Shown: positions 24,661 to 33,407, counted from the first letter of the stretch. The stretch is 64,000 nt of DNA from Lentisalinibacter sp964427415 (GCA_964427415.1 CAYRUH010000003.1:62001-126000), one strand, 5' to 3'. A program made the numbers and translations. Notes: generated by a model not told the origin, from the letters alone.

Positions 24661-26120
24661 CGGTAGTACTCGATACCGAGATCCTGGAACTGGCGATCTT
24701 CCCGGTCGCCCACCCGATCGATCACGAACTCGTCGTTTGGCAGGTAGTCGAGCCCCTGAACCCGGCGTCCGTCGTGCAGTGCCTCGTACTGAGCCTGGCT
24801 CAGATCCAGCGCGGGCTCCAGGCAGCGGCGGAAGCCGATGCGGGCCGTGGCCTCGCGCCAGGTCTCGCACAGGGTGATCGGAATTACTTCGGCCGCATCG
24901 CCGCTGCCGTAACCGAGCGTCAGGATTTCCTCGCCGCTGAGCTCGAGACCGCCGTCCATGGCCTCCTCGAAACCGGCCGCCATCCACGCCGGCAGCGCAG
25001 CCGTGTAAAGGTTGCCGAGGTCGCGCATGGTCTCGGAGCCCAGCACCAGCTTGTCGAGGACGATCTCCCGGTAGTCCGGCGCGCTGCGGAATACGCGCAG
25101 CGCTTCCATGGTGAGCGGATAGGCTTCGGTATTCACGCCGCCCTCCGTTGCCAGTTCCGCCAGCGCCGGCACGGCGCGCAGCTCGGCCACCAGTCCGTCG
25201 GTCTCTATTTCCGCCTCGCGGCAGTAGCCGTCGAGGACGGCGTACTCCTCGTCACCGCCGTGGGCCAGTGCCCAGATCCAGGCGGCTGCCCAGCCGGTCT
25301 CCGGCATGCGCCGATAGGGACGGTGCATGAAGACGGCCTTCAGGGAACGCAGGTAGGGGGCCGGATCGAGACCGCGCTTGTCGTACATGTCGGCGAGTGC
25401 CTGTAGCGTCTCGTCGAGGTAGCAGGTGGTCGAGTACTTGCCGTTGAAGACGGGGAAGTCCTGCACCTGGTGGGTCTCGCTGCGGTCCTGGCCGCAGAAG
25501 CGCAGCATCGGCTTGCGGAAGTCGATGTGCCGGTAATCGGAGGCGGAGCCGGCCTGGGTCAGGTCCACCACGGCGAGCTTCGGATCTTCCTCCAGCAGCA
25601 TCGCGACAGCGCCCGCTCCCTGGGTCTGCTCGCCGCTGGATCCACGGGCGTACTCGGCGATGTCGGCGCAGACCACGATCGCCTGGCTGCCGGCGCCGTC
25701 CAGGGCCAGATGACGGATCGCGCCCTTCATCCCGTACACCCCACCGAGGCAGGCATGCTTGAACTCCGGAACCTCGCAGCTGCGCGCGATCGGCGGCTTG
25801 CCCTCGGCGGCGAGCGCCTTGTCCACCATGCCCTTGACGATGATGGCGCCGGCCGAATTATCGGTGCTCGACTCGGTGCCGAGGCCGAGGAACTTCACTC
25901 TGCCCGGGTCGACGTCGTACTGGCGAATCAGCCGCAGCACGGCCGTGGCGGCCATGGTGTAGACGCTGTGGCGCTGACCACGCATTCGGAAACTGCGTCC
26001 GACGACCTTGCTGATCTTCGGCCACGGCGCACCCGTCCACTCACACCAGTCTTCCAGCCAGACGCGGTAAGGCGGGACATAAGCTGCGAGCCCACTGATT
26101 CCAATAGTTTTTTTTGTCAT
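24648..26120 (-). CDS. mvaS: Hydroxymethylglutaryl-CoA synthase
   Basis: Condenses acetyl-CoA with acetoacetyl-CoA to HMG-CoA, the entry to the mevalonate pathway. The 490-aa thiolase-fold protein has the catalytic Glu in GLGTESSTDNSAGA (E83), the catalytic Cys in FKHACLGGVYGMKGA (C124), and the His region AVFMHRPYRRMPETGWAAAW. It is longer than the roughly 390-aa Staphylococcus type. It is transcribed leftward toward the other pathway genes. No ribosome site is visible before ATG 26120, while a 22-base dyad starts 11 bases upstream, so translation may be leaderless or the regulator close-fitting. Confidence 0.92.
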   Translation of the reverse strand: MTKKTIGISGLAAYVPPYRVWLEDWCEWTGAPWPKISKVVGRSFRMRGQRHSVYTMAATAVLRLIRQYDVDPGRVKFLGLGTESSTDNSAGAIIVKGMVDKALAAEGKPPIARSCEVPEFKHACLGGVYGMKGAIRHLALDGAGSQAIVVCADIAEYARGSSGEQTQGAGAVAMLLEEDPKLAVVDLTQAGSASDYRHIDFRKPMLRFCGQDRSETHQVQDFPVFNGKYSTTCYLDETLQALADMYDKRGLDPAPYLRSLKAVFMHRPYRRMPETGWAAAWIWALAHGGDEEYAVLDGYCREAEIETDGLVAELRAVPALAELATEGGVNTEAYPLTMEALRVFRSAPDYREIVLDKLVLGSETMRDLGNLYTAALPAWMAAGFEEAMDGGLELSGEEILTLGYGSGDAAEVIPITLCETWREATARIGFRRCLEPALDLSQAQYEALHDGRRVQGLDYLPNDEFVIDRVGDREDRQFQDLGIEYYRYVG

Positions 26121-26130
26121 GGACTGATAG

Positions 26131-26152
26131 GTTTACACTTATAACTGTCAAC
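26131..26152. promoter_or_regulatory. 22-base operator-like dyad over the mvaS promoter
   Basis: The pattern GTT-n-ACA-n-TTATAA-n-TGT-n-AAC is symmetric except at the four n positions. On the mvaS strand it contains a perfect TTGACA -35 (26146-26151) with TATCAG 16 bases further on as a possible -10, so a bound protein would cover the promoter. The regulator is not identified; no regulator gene is adjacent. Confidence 0.5.
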
Positions 26153-26302
26153 TTGCCTTTACGGCATTTACTGCATTGTCGCGCTACCGCGCTCCGGACA
26201 CAAGTCTCAGCGGATGACATTCTAGCCCGAAGCGCCTTTCCGCGGCGATACCCCGGCGCTGCGCGTAGCCGCAGCTGCTTCGTCGGGAGGCTCCGGGCTC
26301 TC

Positions 26303-27787
26303 TCACAGGCTGAGTGCCGCCACGGCGAAGGTCACCGTCATCATGATCACGAAGGCCAGGAAATACGCCGTGGACAACGCCACGAATTTCACGAACGTGG
26401 CGAGGAATCCCTGCCGATAGACCCGGCGCATGGAGCGGAACAGGTAGACCGGTACGTAAAACGCGACGGCGACGCCGCTGACGCCGGCTATCCATCCGAA
26501 GTTCCCGACCAGATCGGCCAATCTCGCCAGCAGCACCTGCAGGGTCAATACGAGAAAGACGAAGGACTGGTAGTGGACGATGAACAGCAGATGCTCCACG
26601 TAGTACCGGCGGGACAGGGGATAGAGCAGCTTCAAAAAGAACGCGAGCAGCGGCAGGAAGGCGAACAGGGCCGTCGGCAGGTCGTCGATAAGCGCCCGCG
26701 CCAGGCCTCGCCCCCGGTCTGCGACCACCCGTCGGCAGGCCTCGCGCAGCCGCGCTGCGGTGAGCCGCTCGCCGAGCCAGCCGGCGATCCGGAACTCCAT
26801 CTCGTCGCAGGTGCCGGTGAGGTCCTCCTCCTGCCCNNNNNNNNNNNNNNNNNNNNNNNNNNNNNNNNNNNNNNNNNNNNNNNNNNNNNNNNNNNNNNNN
26901 NNNNNNNNNNNNNNNNNNNNNNNNNNNNNNNNNNNNGCGGACCTCGACTCTTCAGCATCCTCGGGTGACGGGCTGCCGCCGTGGCGCGGCTGGCGCGCCG
27001 TTTCGATCGTCTGCTCCAGATCCCGGGCCCGGCGCTCGATCTCCTCCGGCGGCACCCGGCCGGCGAAGCCGTCCCGGATCCCGGCGGCAAGTTCCGTGGC
27101 TGCCTCCCGCGACGCCTCCTGGGCCGCCTGATCCGCGTCCGCGCCGAACACCAACTGGATGTCGTCCATGCCGAAAAAGGCGGTGATGAAGAACAGCAGG
27201 CTGAAGGCGAGATACATGCGGAACGGGGGCATGAATCTCGCGCGCCGGCCCTGCAGGTATTCGGCGGTGAGGTAGCCCGGTCTCAGCAGCAGGGCCCGCA
27301 GCGTGCGCCAGAGACGCGAGTCCATGTCCAGCAGGTCGCCGAGACCCTCGCCGATCAGGCCCCACAGGCTGATCAGCCGGCTGCCGGAGCGCTGGCCGCA
27401 GATGCCGCAGTACTGGCCGTGCAGGAGGTGGCCGCAGTTGAGGCAGCGGGGCGGGTTCAGAGCCTCGTCGCCGACCCCGGCTGCGATCAGCACCCGGCGT
27501 TCGATCCGCACCGATGCGCCGAAACGCTGCTCGGTGGCGGCGCGCATCCGTTCGGCATGACCGGCGAAATACGCCTCGAGCGCTGCGCGGTCGGTGAGCG
27601 TGTAGTGCACGGTGTGCGCCGGCCACTCATCCTGGGCCGCCGGCACCACGTCGAGGATGCGGGCGCCGGTGAAGCCGGGCAGCTCCAGCATGGCGCCCAC
27701 GTGTTCCGGCAGCCAGTCGCGCAGATCAGCGTCAACGGCGGGGTCGCAGGCGACTGTGACTTCGTAGATGACACGCGGCTCTTCCAC
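26303..27787 (-). CDS. DUF4286-DUF3667 membrane protein (contains a scaffold gap)
   Basis: Unknown function. The first 100 or so residues form a DUF4286-like domain (VIYEVTVACDPAVDADLRDW). A DUF3667-type part follows, with zinc-ribbon cysteines (CLNCGHLLHGQYCGICGQR), a cytoplasmic MDSRLWRTLRALLLRPGYL stretch, one membrane helix (FRMYLAFSLLFFITAFFGM), and four further hydrophobic segments at the C terminus. A 100-N gap cuts the central soluble region, and no duplicated flank is seen there, so real sequence is missing and the true length is uncertain. GTG 27787 is chosen because a G-rich ribosome site precedes it and it fits the DUF4286 start. It follows fadE by 60 bases. Confidence 0.7.
   Translation of the reverse strand: MEEPRVIYEVTVACDPAVDADLRDWLPEHVGAMLELPGFTGARILDVVPAAQDEWPAHTVHYTLTDRAALEAYFAGHAERMRAATEQRFGASVRIERRVLIAAGVGDEALNPPRCLNCGHLLHGQYCGICGQRSGSRLISLWGLIGEGLGDLLDMDSRLWRTLRALLLRPGYLTAEYLQGRRARFMPPFRMYLAFSLLFFITAFFGMDDIQLVFGADADQAAQEASREAATELAAGIRDGFAGRVPPEEIERRARDLEQTIETARQPRHGGSPSPEDAEESRSXXXXXXXXXXXXXXXXXXXXXXXXXXXXXXXXXXGQEEDLTGTCDEMEFRIAGWLGERLTAARLREACRRVVADRGRGLARALIDDLPTALFAFLPLLAFFLKLLYPLSRRYYVEHLLFIVHYQSFVFLVLTLQVLLARLADLVGNFGWIAGVSGVAVAFYVPVYLFRSMRRVYRQGFLATFVKFVALSTAYFLAFVIMMTVTFAVAALSL
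26837..26936. other. 100-N scaffold gap without duplicated flanks
   Basis: Exactly 100 N inside the DUF3667 gene. Unlike the other two gaps, the flanking bases do not repeat, so the gap represents unsequenced DNA of unknown length. Confidence 0.95.
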
Positions 27788-27847
27788 CGTCCCCCCCCTG
27801 GCCGCGACGCCGCCGGTCCCGGGCTGCGCCCGCCCCGGCACGGGCCG

Positions 27848-30478
27848 CTAGCCCGTGCCGTCGGACGCAGCGTTTTCGCTGCCTCGTTCTCCGCCTTGTT
27901 CTTTGTCCTGGGCGGCCGCGGTTGCGGTGCTATTCGAAGAGGCGCGTTTCTTTTTCGCCGTCTGGCGCTTTCGCGTGGCTGTCTGTTTCTTTTTCTTTTT
28001 CCGGCCCGGGCCGGTCGACTTGCCGGCAGCCCCGCCCTTGCCGCAGGCAAACGCATCCGGCGGGAAGTCGTCCACGTGGATGATGGCCATCGCCTTGTCG
28101 TGATAAGCGAGCAGCTTGTCGGCCTCCTCATCGCCGAGATAGCCGGCCTGCCGCGCCTCGGCGACCTGGTCCGGGAGATATTCGGCGCTGATGCGGCCTT
28201 GCTTCTCCATTTCACGCAGCTTCTTCTCGATGGGTTCGATGGCAAGCGCCATCTCCAGCGCTTCCTGCAGCAGGCCGAGTTCGCTGCCGGGCACCTTCGC
28301 CCGGTAGGCCTGCGCCGCCAGCCGTTCGCGGGTCTCGCCCGGCGTGATCACCAGGTCGACGATTTGCTGGCCGAGTTCGTCCGCCGGCGACGAATAGGTG
28401 CGTCCCCGCGGGAATATGAGCGCACGCAGCAGGATCGCCACCGGCCGGTTCGGGAAGTTCCTGAGGAAGCCGTGCAGTTGCTCCTGGGCCTGATACATCA
28501 GCGTGCGTACCGACCACTCCACCAGCGGCAGGTCGGACGAGCGCCGGCCCTGGTTCTCGAAGTGCTTCAGCACGCAGGAGGCCAGGTACATGCTGCTGAA
28601 CACATCGCCAAGCCGCGCCGACAGCAGTTCGCGCTGTTTCAGCTTGCCGCCGAGCGTGAGCATGGCGAAGTCGGCCGCCAGGGCGAACGCTGCGCTGTAG
28701 CGGTTGATGTTCTGGTAGTAGCGCCGTGTGGGCGTGTTCAGCGGCACGCGGCTGAACTTCGCATGGGTCAGTGCCAGGAAGAAGGACCGCGCGGCGTTGC
28801 TGATGGCATAGCCCACGTGGCCGAACAGCGACTTGTCGAAGTCGCGCAGGCCGCGCTCCCGGTCCTCGTCCTGGGCCGCGTGCAGTTCCTTCAGGACGAA
28901 GGGATGGCAGCGGATCGCGCCCTGGCCGAAGATGATCAGGCTGCGAGTGAGGATATTGGCGCCTTCCACGGTGATGGCGATGGGCGCTGCCTGATAGCCC
29001 CGCCCCAGATAGTTCTTCGGCCCGAGCATGATGCCCTTGCCGCCGTGCACGTCCATGGCGTCGTTGGCGGCCTTCCGACCCAGCTCGGTGCAGTGGTACT
29101 TCAGCACGGCGGAAGGTACCGCAGGCTTTTCGCCCTGATCGATGGCGCCGGATGTGACGCTGACGGCGGAGCTCATGATGTAGGTGTAGCCGGCGATGCG
29201 CGTCAGCGCCTCGCCCACGCCCTCGAACTTCGCCACCGGCAGGTGGAACTGGGTGCGGATGCGGCTGTAGGCACCGGTAGCGTAGACGGCCGCCTGACCG
29301 CCGCCCAGAGCGCTCGCGGGCAGGGTGATGCCGCGGCCGACCGAGAGCAGTTCCACCAGCATCTTCCAGCCCTTGCCGGCCATCTCCGGCCCGCCGATGA
29401 TGGCGTCCAGCGGCACAAAGACGTCCTTGCCGCTGGTGGGGCCGTTCTGGAACGGGATGTTGAGCGGGAAATGGCGCCGGCCGAACTCGACCCCCGGCGT
29501 GTCCGTGGGCACCAGCGCCGCGGTGATGCCGTAATCCTCGTCACCGCCGAGCAGTCCGTCCGGGTCCTTCAGCTTGAACGCGAGACCGAGCACCGTCGCG
29601 ACGGGCGCCAGCGTGATGTATCGCTTGTCCCAGTTCAGCCGGATGCCGGTGATCTCTTCACCGTCGTACTCGCCCTTGCAGACCACGCCGGTATCGACGA
29701 TGGCGGCGGCGTCGGAACCGGCCTGGGCCGAGGTGAGCGCGAAGCAGGGGATCTCCTCGCCGCTAGCCAGCCCGGGCAGATAGCGCTTTTTCTGCTCCTC
29801 GGTGCCGTAGTGCAGCAACAGCTCGGCGGGGCCGAGGGAGTTCGGTACGCCGATGGTGGAGGAGGCAGTCGCGCTCCGGGAGGCGAGCTTGGCGAGGATC
29901 ATCGCGTTGGCGTAGGCGGAGAACTCCAGACCGCCCCACTTCTTCGGGATGATCATGGCGAAGAACTTGTGCTTCTTGATGTAGTCCCAGACGGCCTGCG
30001 GCATGTCGCCGAGCTCGTGGGTGATCTCCCAGTCGTCGAGCATGCCGCAGAGCTCTTCGCAGGGGCCGTCCAGGAATGCCTGTTCCTCTTCCGAGAGTTT
30101 CGGCGGCGGCATGGACATCATCCGGTCCCAGTCGGGCAGGCCGGTGAACAGCTCGCCGTCCCACCAGACGCTGCCGGCCTCCAGGGCTTCCCGCTCCGTG
30201 TCCGACATGCTGGGCAGCATCGTGCGGTAAACATCGAGCACGGGCCGGGTGATCCGCTGGCGGCGGAAGTCCTCGAAGTTCAGCGCCACCATGCCGGCGA
30301 ATAACACCCACAGCACGAGCAGCCAGAGGAAATGGCCGTCGCCCAGGAAGGTGTAGAGCACCAGCGCCACGCCGGCGGCCATGGTCGAAGTCCTGAGGTC
30401 CACCCGGTGGTAGGCCAGCGCTATCGCTCCGCCGAAGAACAGCAGGAACCAGAACAGTCCGATCATAAAATCCGCCAC
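27848..30478 (-). CDS. fadE: Acyl-CoA dehydrogenase FadE with a lysine-rich tail
   Basis: First step of fatty-acid beta-oxidation. The 876-aa protein has the large FadE layout: two N-terminal membrane segments (MIGLFWFLLFFGGAIALAYH and a second near residue 45), the FAD/substrate core with CFALTSAQAGSDAAAI and the segment NILTRSLIIFGQGAIRCHP, and the FadE C-terminal domain. E. coli FadE is about 814 aa; here the end carries about 50 extra residues with lysine clusters (GRKKKKKQTATRKRQTAKKK). GTG 30478 is preceded by AGAGAGGA and is preferred to an upstream in-frame start. The mdh gene lies upstream in the opposite-facing-neighbour position on the same strand. Confidence 0.9.
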   Translation of the reverse strand: MADFMIGLFWFLLFFGGAIALAYHRVDLRTSTMAAGVALVLYTFLGDGHFLWLLVLWVLFAGMVALNFEDFRRQRITRPVLDVYRTMLPSMSDTEREALEAGSVWWDGELFTGLPDWDRMMSMPPPKLSEEEQAFLDGPCEELCGMLDDWEITHELGDMPQAVWDYIKKHKFFAMIIPKKWGGLEFSAYANAMILAKLASRSATASSTIGVPNSLGPAELLLHYGTEEQKKRYLPGLASGEEIPCFALTSAQAGSDAAAIVDTGVVCKGEYDGEEITGIRLNWDKRYITLAPVATVLGLAFKLKDPDGLLGGDEDYGITAALVPTDTPGVEFGRRHFPLNIPFQNGPTSGKDVFVPLDAIIGGPEMAGKGWKMLVELLSVGRGITLPASALGGGQAAVYATGAYSRIRTQFHLPVAKFEGVGEALTRIAGYTYIMSSAVSVTSGAIDQGEKPAVPSAVLKYHCTELGRKAANDAMDVHGGKGIMLGPKNYLGRGYQAAPIAITVEGANILTRSLIIFGQGAIRCHPFVLKELHAAQDEDRERGLRDFDKSLFGHVGYAISNAARSFFLALTHAKFSRVPLNTPTRRYYQNINRYSAAFALAADFAMLTLGGKLKQRELLSARLGDVFSSMYLASCVLKHFENQGRRSSDLPLVEWSVRTLMYQAQEQLHGFLRNFPNRPVAILLRALIFPRGRTYSSPADELGQQIVDLVITPGETRERLAAQAYRAKVPGSELGLLQEALEMALAIEPIEKKLREMEKQGRISAEYLPDQVAEARQAGYLGDEEADKLLAYHDKAMAIIHVDDFPPDAFACGKGGAAGKSTGPGRKKKKKQTATRKRQTAKKKRASSNSTATAAAQDKEQGGERGSENAASDGTG

Positions 30479-30628
30479 GATTGCATCCTCTCTACTCGGG
30501 TGCACGCGCACCCGTGTACCAAGCTGTCACGGGGACAGCGGTCCTTCAATAGGCACTATACCGGAGCCTGCCGGGCCGCTGCAGGCGCCGGTCAGGTCTG
30601 TCGGCGTTGTGACGAGGGCGCAGGCGCC

Positions 30629-31606
30629 TCAGAGCAGGGATTCGATGGCAGTCCGCTCCTCGCGCAGCTCGGCGTCGGTGGCCTGCATGCGCGCGCGGCT
30701 GAACTCACTGATGGTAAGGTCCTGTGCGATCTCGTAGGCGCCGTCCCGGCAGCGCACCGGATAAGAGTAGATGACACCGGGCTCGATGCCATAGCTGCCG
30801 TCGGCGGGGATGGCCATGCTCACCCAGTCGTCACCGGCAGTGCCGAGCCACCAGTCGTGCATGTGGTCGATGGCCGCCGAAGCCGCCGAGGCCGCCGACG
30901 AGGCCCCCCGTGCCTTGATGATGGCAGCCCCGCGCTGCTGCACCGTGGGGATGAACTCGCCGCTCAGCCAGGTTTCGTCCAGCCGCTCCGCGGCGGGCTT
31001 GCCGTCGACCAGGGCGTGGCTGACGTCGGGGTACTGTGTGGCGCTGTGATTGCCCCAGATGATCAGGCGGCTGATATCGCTGACGTGCGCGTCGAGCTTC
31101 GCGGCCAGCTGGGCCAGCGCCCGGTTATGGTCCAGCCGGGTCATGGCGGTGAAGCGGCCGGGGTCGATGTCCGGTGCATTGGTCTGGGCGATCAGTGCGT
31201 TGGTATTGGCGGGATTACCCACCACGAGCACGCGGATGTCCCGATTCGCCTGCTCGTTGATGGCCTTGCCCTGCACCGAGAAGATCTTGGCGTTCTCCTG
31301 CAGCAGGTCGGCACGCTCCATGCCGGGCCCGCGCGGCTTGGCGCCCACCAGCAGCGCGAACTGGCTGTCCCGGAAGGCGACGTTGGCATCGTCGGTGGCC
31401 TTGACGTCCGCCAGCGTAGCGAAAGCGCAGTCCTCCAGTTCCATCACCACACCCTCGAGGGCGGGCAGCGCCGGCGGTATCTCCAGCAGCTGGAGCACGA
31501 CCGGCTGGTCGTCGCCGAGCATCTGGCCCGAGGCGATACGGAAAGCGAGCTGATAGCCGATCTGACCTGCAGCTCCGGTAATGGTGACGTGGACGGGTTT
31601 CTTCAT
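30629..31606 (-). CDS. mdh: Malate dehydrogenase
   Basis: NAD-linked interconversion of malate and oxaloacetate in the TCA cycle. The 325-aa protein is of the LDH-like/cytosolic-type MDH: TITGAAGQIGYQLAFRIASG (NAD loop), GAKPRGPGMERADLL with substrate-binding Arg, VVGNPANTNALIAQ, TRLDHNRALAQLA, and the catalytic His in IIWGNHSATQYPDV. The start is ATG 31606 (MKKPVHVTIT); an upstream in-frame ATG at 31651 adds non-conserved residues. Confidence 0.94.
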   Translation of the reverse strand: MKKPVHVTITGAAGQIGYQLAFRIASGQMLGDDQPVVLQLLEIPPALPALEGVVMELEDCAFATLADVKATDDANVAFRDSQFALLVGAKPRGPGMERADLLQENAKIFSVQGKAINEQANRDIRVLVVGNPANTNALIAQTNAPDIDPGRFTAMTRLDHNRALAQLAAKLDAHVSDISRLIIWGNHSATQYPDVSHALVDGKPAAERLDETWLSGEFIPTVQQRGAAIIKARGASSAASAASAAIDHMHDWWLGTAGDDWVSMAIPADGSYGIEPGVIYSYPVRCRDGAYEIAQDLTISEFSRARMQATDAELREERTAIESLL

Positions 31607-31666
31607 GTTTCTGACACCTGACTGCCATGCGAAGGTCGCGGATTCTAGCACGGGTAGTACCCGGAC

Positions 31667-32290
31667 TCAGTCGGTCGGCGCCGCCTCCGGCCCATGGCGG
31701 AGGGTCCACGCTCGCCGCTCCCGCTCCGCGGCCGCTTCCTCCCCGGCGGTTTCCAGTTCGCCGATGCACGCCAGCCAGGCGTCGGCGTCCGCGACGTGCT
31801 CCGTGCAGCGGGCCGATGCCGGTTCGGCTGCAATGCCGGCGAGGGATTGCGCCGCCTTGCGGCTGGCACGGCTGAGGTCGGAGACCGCCTGCCCGGGGTC
31901 CGGGCGGTCCGGCTGCCGGGCATAGGCGGGGAGGGTTTTCTCCTCCTCCGGGCGCTGCCGGGCGGCAGGGGCCGTCGCCCGGGGTGCCGGTCCGGTTCCG
32001 ACCGGGATGTCGCCGGATGCCCCGCCGTCCGGGGGCGTGCCGACCTGCAGCACCAGAGAAACCGCCACGGCCAGCGCCGCGGCGACCGCGAGGGGCCGCT
32101 GCCAGTTCCGTCCGGGGGGTGCCTGACGCGCCCGCGCCCGGAGGCGTTCGTCGAGCGCGGCGGGCGCACGTTCCCGGGCGAGTTCCCGGTACGCACGCGA
32201 CACAGTCTCGTCGACCACTGTCGCCGTGTCTTCGTCCTTACAGCGCTCCGTGTCACGACCTTTGCCGGGACTCTGCCAGGGGTCAGCCAT
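31667..32290 (-). CDS. Probable anti-sigma factor, single-pass membrane protein
   Basis: A 207-aa protein of no family I can name. Residues about 25-60 are charged and helical (VVDETVSRAYRELARER), then comes one membrane segment (LAVAAALAVAVSLVLQV), then a Pro-rich and finally charged outer part with two cysteines (RCTEHVADADAWLACIGEL). Its ATG lies inside the 3' end of the sigma factor gene (8-base overlap), a usual position for anti-sigma factors. The function is inferred from layout and context. Confidence 0.6.
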   Translation of the reverse strand: MADPWQSPGKGRDTERCKDEDTATVVDETVSRAYRELARERAPAALDERLRARARQAPPGRNWQRPLAVAAALAVAVSLVLQVGTPPDGGASGDIPVGTGPAPRATAPAARQRPEEEKTLPAYARQPDRPDPGQAVSDLSRASRKAAQSLAGIAAEPASARCTEHVADADAWLACIGELETAGEEAAAERERRAWTLRHGPEAAPTD

Positions 32291-32858
32291 CGCCCCGTCC
32301 TCCCGCGCCCTCGGCGAGCGGCGCGAATCCTTCGCGCAGCTTTCGGTAGGCGTAGCGCAGCCGGCTTTTGGCCGTCTCGGTACCGACGCCGGTCGCCTGC
32401 GCGATCTCGGCGACGGATAGCCCGCCCTCCTCGCGCAGCAGGAAGGCATCGCGCTGCTCCGGCGGCAGCGCCGCCAGCAGGCGCTCCAGCCGGTCACGGG
32501 CCAGCGCGCGCTCGGTCTCCCGCCCCGGGTCGCCGTCGCAGGCCGTCAGCGCCAAGGCGTCGGCGTCTTCTTGCCGGCCGCGGTGGCGTTGGCGGCGGTA
32601 ATGGTCCACGAAACAGTTGTGTGCGACCCGGTACAGGTAAGTGGAGAACCGGGCCGTCGGCCGGTATCGGTGGCGTGCTGCGATCAGCTTGCCCCAAGCC
32701 TCCTGGAACAGGTCCTCGGCCGTCGCCGAGTCGAGGCAGAGCCGCAGGAGATAGCGGTAGAGGCCGTCCTTGTGCCGGCTGTACAGGGCGTCGAACGCGC
32801 CCGCGTCACCATCGCGGTAACGCAGCATCAACCGTACGTCCGGATCCGCTGGGCTCAT
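32283..32858 (-). CDS. ECF sigma factor (RpoE-like)
   Basis: Directs RNA polymerase to a stress or envelope regulon. The 191-aa protein has region 2 (AFDALYSRHKDGLYRYLLRL, then TAEDLFQEAWGKLI) and region 4 (LPPEQRDAFLLREEGGLSVA, then GVGTETAKSRLRYAYRKLRE). The start at ATG 32858 fits the family; the frame stays open upstream to 33017, so a longer form cannot be fully excluded. It is coupled to the presumed anti-sigma gene. Confidence 0.85.
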   Translation of the reverse strand: MSPADPDVRLMLRYRDGDAGAFDALYSRHKDGLYRYLLRLCLDSATAEDLFQEAWGKLIAARHRYRPTARFSTYLYRVAHNCFVDHYRRQRHRGRQEDADALALTACDGDPGRETERALARDRLERLLAALPPEQRDAFLLREEGGLSVAEIAQATGVGTETAKSRLRYAYRKLREGFAPLAEGAGGRGDG

Positions 32859-32911
32859 CGGGCCAGTGTATGCGACCGCCAGCGCCCGCGGCGGCGTAAC
32901 GGCTTCGGCTT

Positions 32912-32997
32912 CGGGCATGTGCAGCTCCTCGTCGCTCACGCCTGTGCAAACGGCAGCGGCGGCGGGATGGGGTTTGTCCGCACCGGGCATGTGCAGC
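32912..32997. repeat. Two 14-base direct repeats upstream of the sigma gene
   Basis: CGGGCATGTGCAGC occurs at 32912-32925 and again at 32984-32997, 72 bases apart. They lie in the 290-base interval (32859-33148) between the divergent sigma gene and small membrane ORF. Their role is unknown; 72 bases is close to seven DNA turns. Confidence 0.5.
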
Positions 32998-33020
32998 CGG
33001 TGTTGATTTCCTCGCATCTG

Positions 33021-33042
33021 GTGTTATAGTTGACTACAACAC
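33021..33042. promoter_or_regulatory. 22-base operator-like dyad upstream of the gntR-ABC genes
   Basis: The arms GTGTT-n-TAGT and ACTA-n-AACAC match each other in reverse complement at every fixed position, with two bases between them. It lies 107 bases before the small membrane ORF and upstream of a YtrA-type gntR gene. Members of that subfamily usually repress their own ABC-transporter operon from such a site, so autoregulation is the likely use. Confidence 0.55.
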
Positions 33043-33148
33043 CCGTTCACGTAGGCAAACAGAAATGCCTGCCGGGAATGAGCCAGGAACGGCACAGGAT
33101 CGTTACAGGGACCACACAGGGAATGACAGGGACAGAGAGGCTGAAAAG

Positions 33149-33316
33149 ATGAACGGCGAACAGGAGACAGGCGGCAGACTCACGCTGGGCCTTGCGGTAC
33201 TCATGCTGATGGCGATGGCACTGGTGGCTAGTGAGCTCAGGTCCGCCGGCGCCGACGGCGCGGACAGGCCCTCCGGCGCCGACCACACCCTTTTTCTGGA
33301 GGCCGGCAAAGGCTGA
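33149..33316 (+). CDS. Small single-pass membrane protein (55 aa)
   Basis: Unrecognised. A short polar start is followed by one hydrophobic helix (LTLGLAVLMLMAMALVASEL) and a polar, Asp/Gly-rich tail. GAGAGG lies about nine bases before ATG 33149. It is the first ORF after the candidate operator and ends 91 bases before gntR, so it may belong to the gntR-ABC unit as an accessory peptide. Confidence 0.45.
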   Translation: MNGEQETGGRLTLGLAVLMLMAMALVASELRSAGADGADRPSGADHTLFLEAGKG

Positions 33317-33407
33317 GCGGGGATGAGTGGGTATCGGCACAGCGCAGAGCGGATGGGTCGCGGACCTTACCGTGGCCGGTATTACCGGGCCCCGGGGCAG
33401 GGAGCGG

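Noticed and set aside
26981..30304. Plus-strand ORF of 1107 codons
   Set aside because: It is the antisense of fadE and the DUF3667 gene, with no recognisable domain; long open antisense frames are usual at this GC content.
32283..33017. Longer sigma-factor start at 33017
   Set aside because: The extra 53 residues are low-complexity and not sigma-like; ATG 32858 gives the normal ECF length. Kept only as a possibility.
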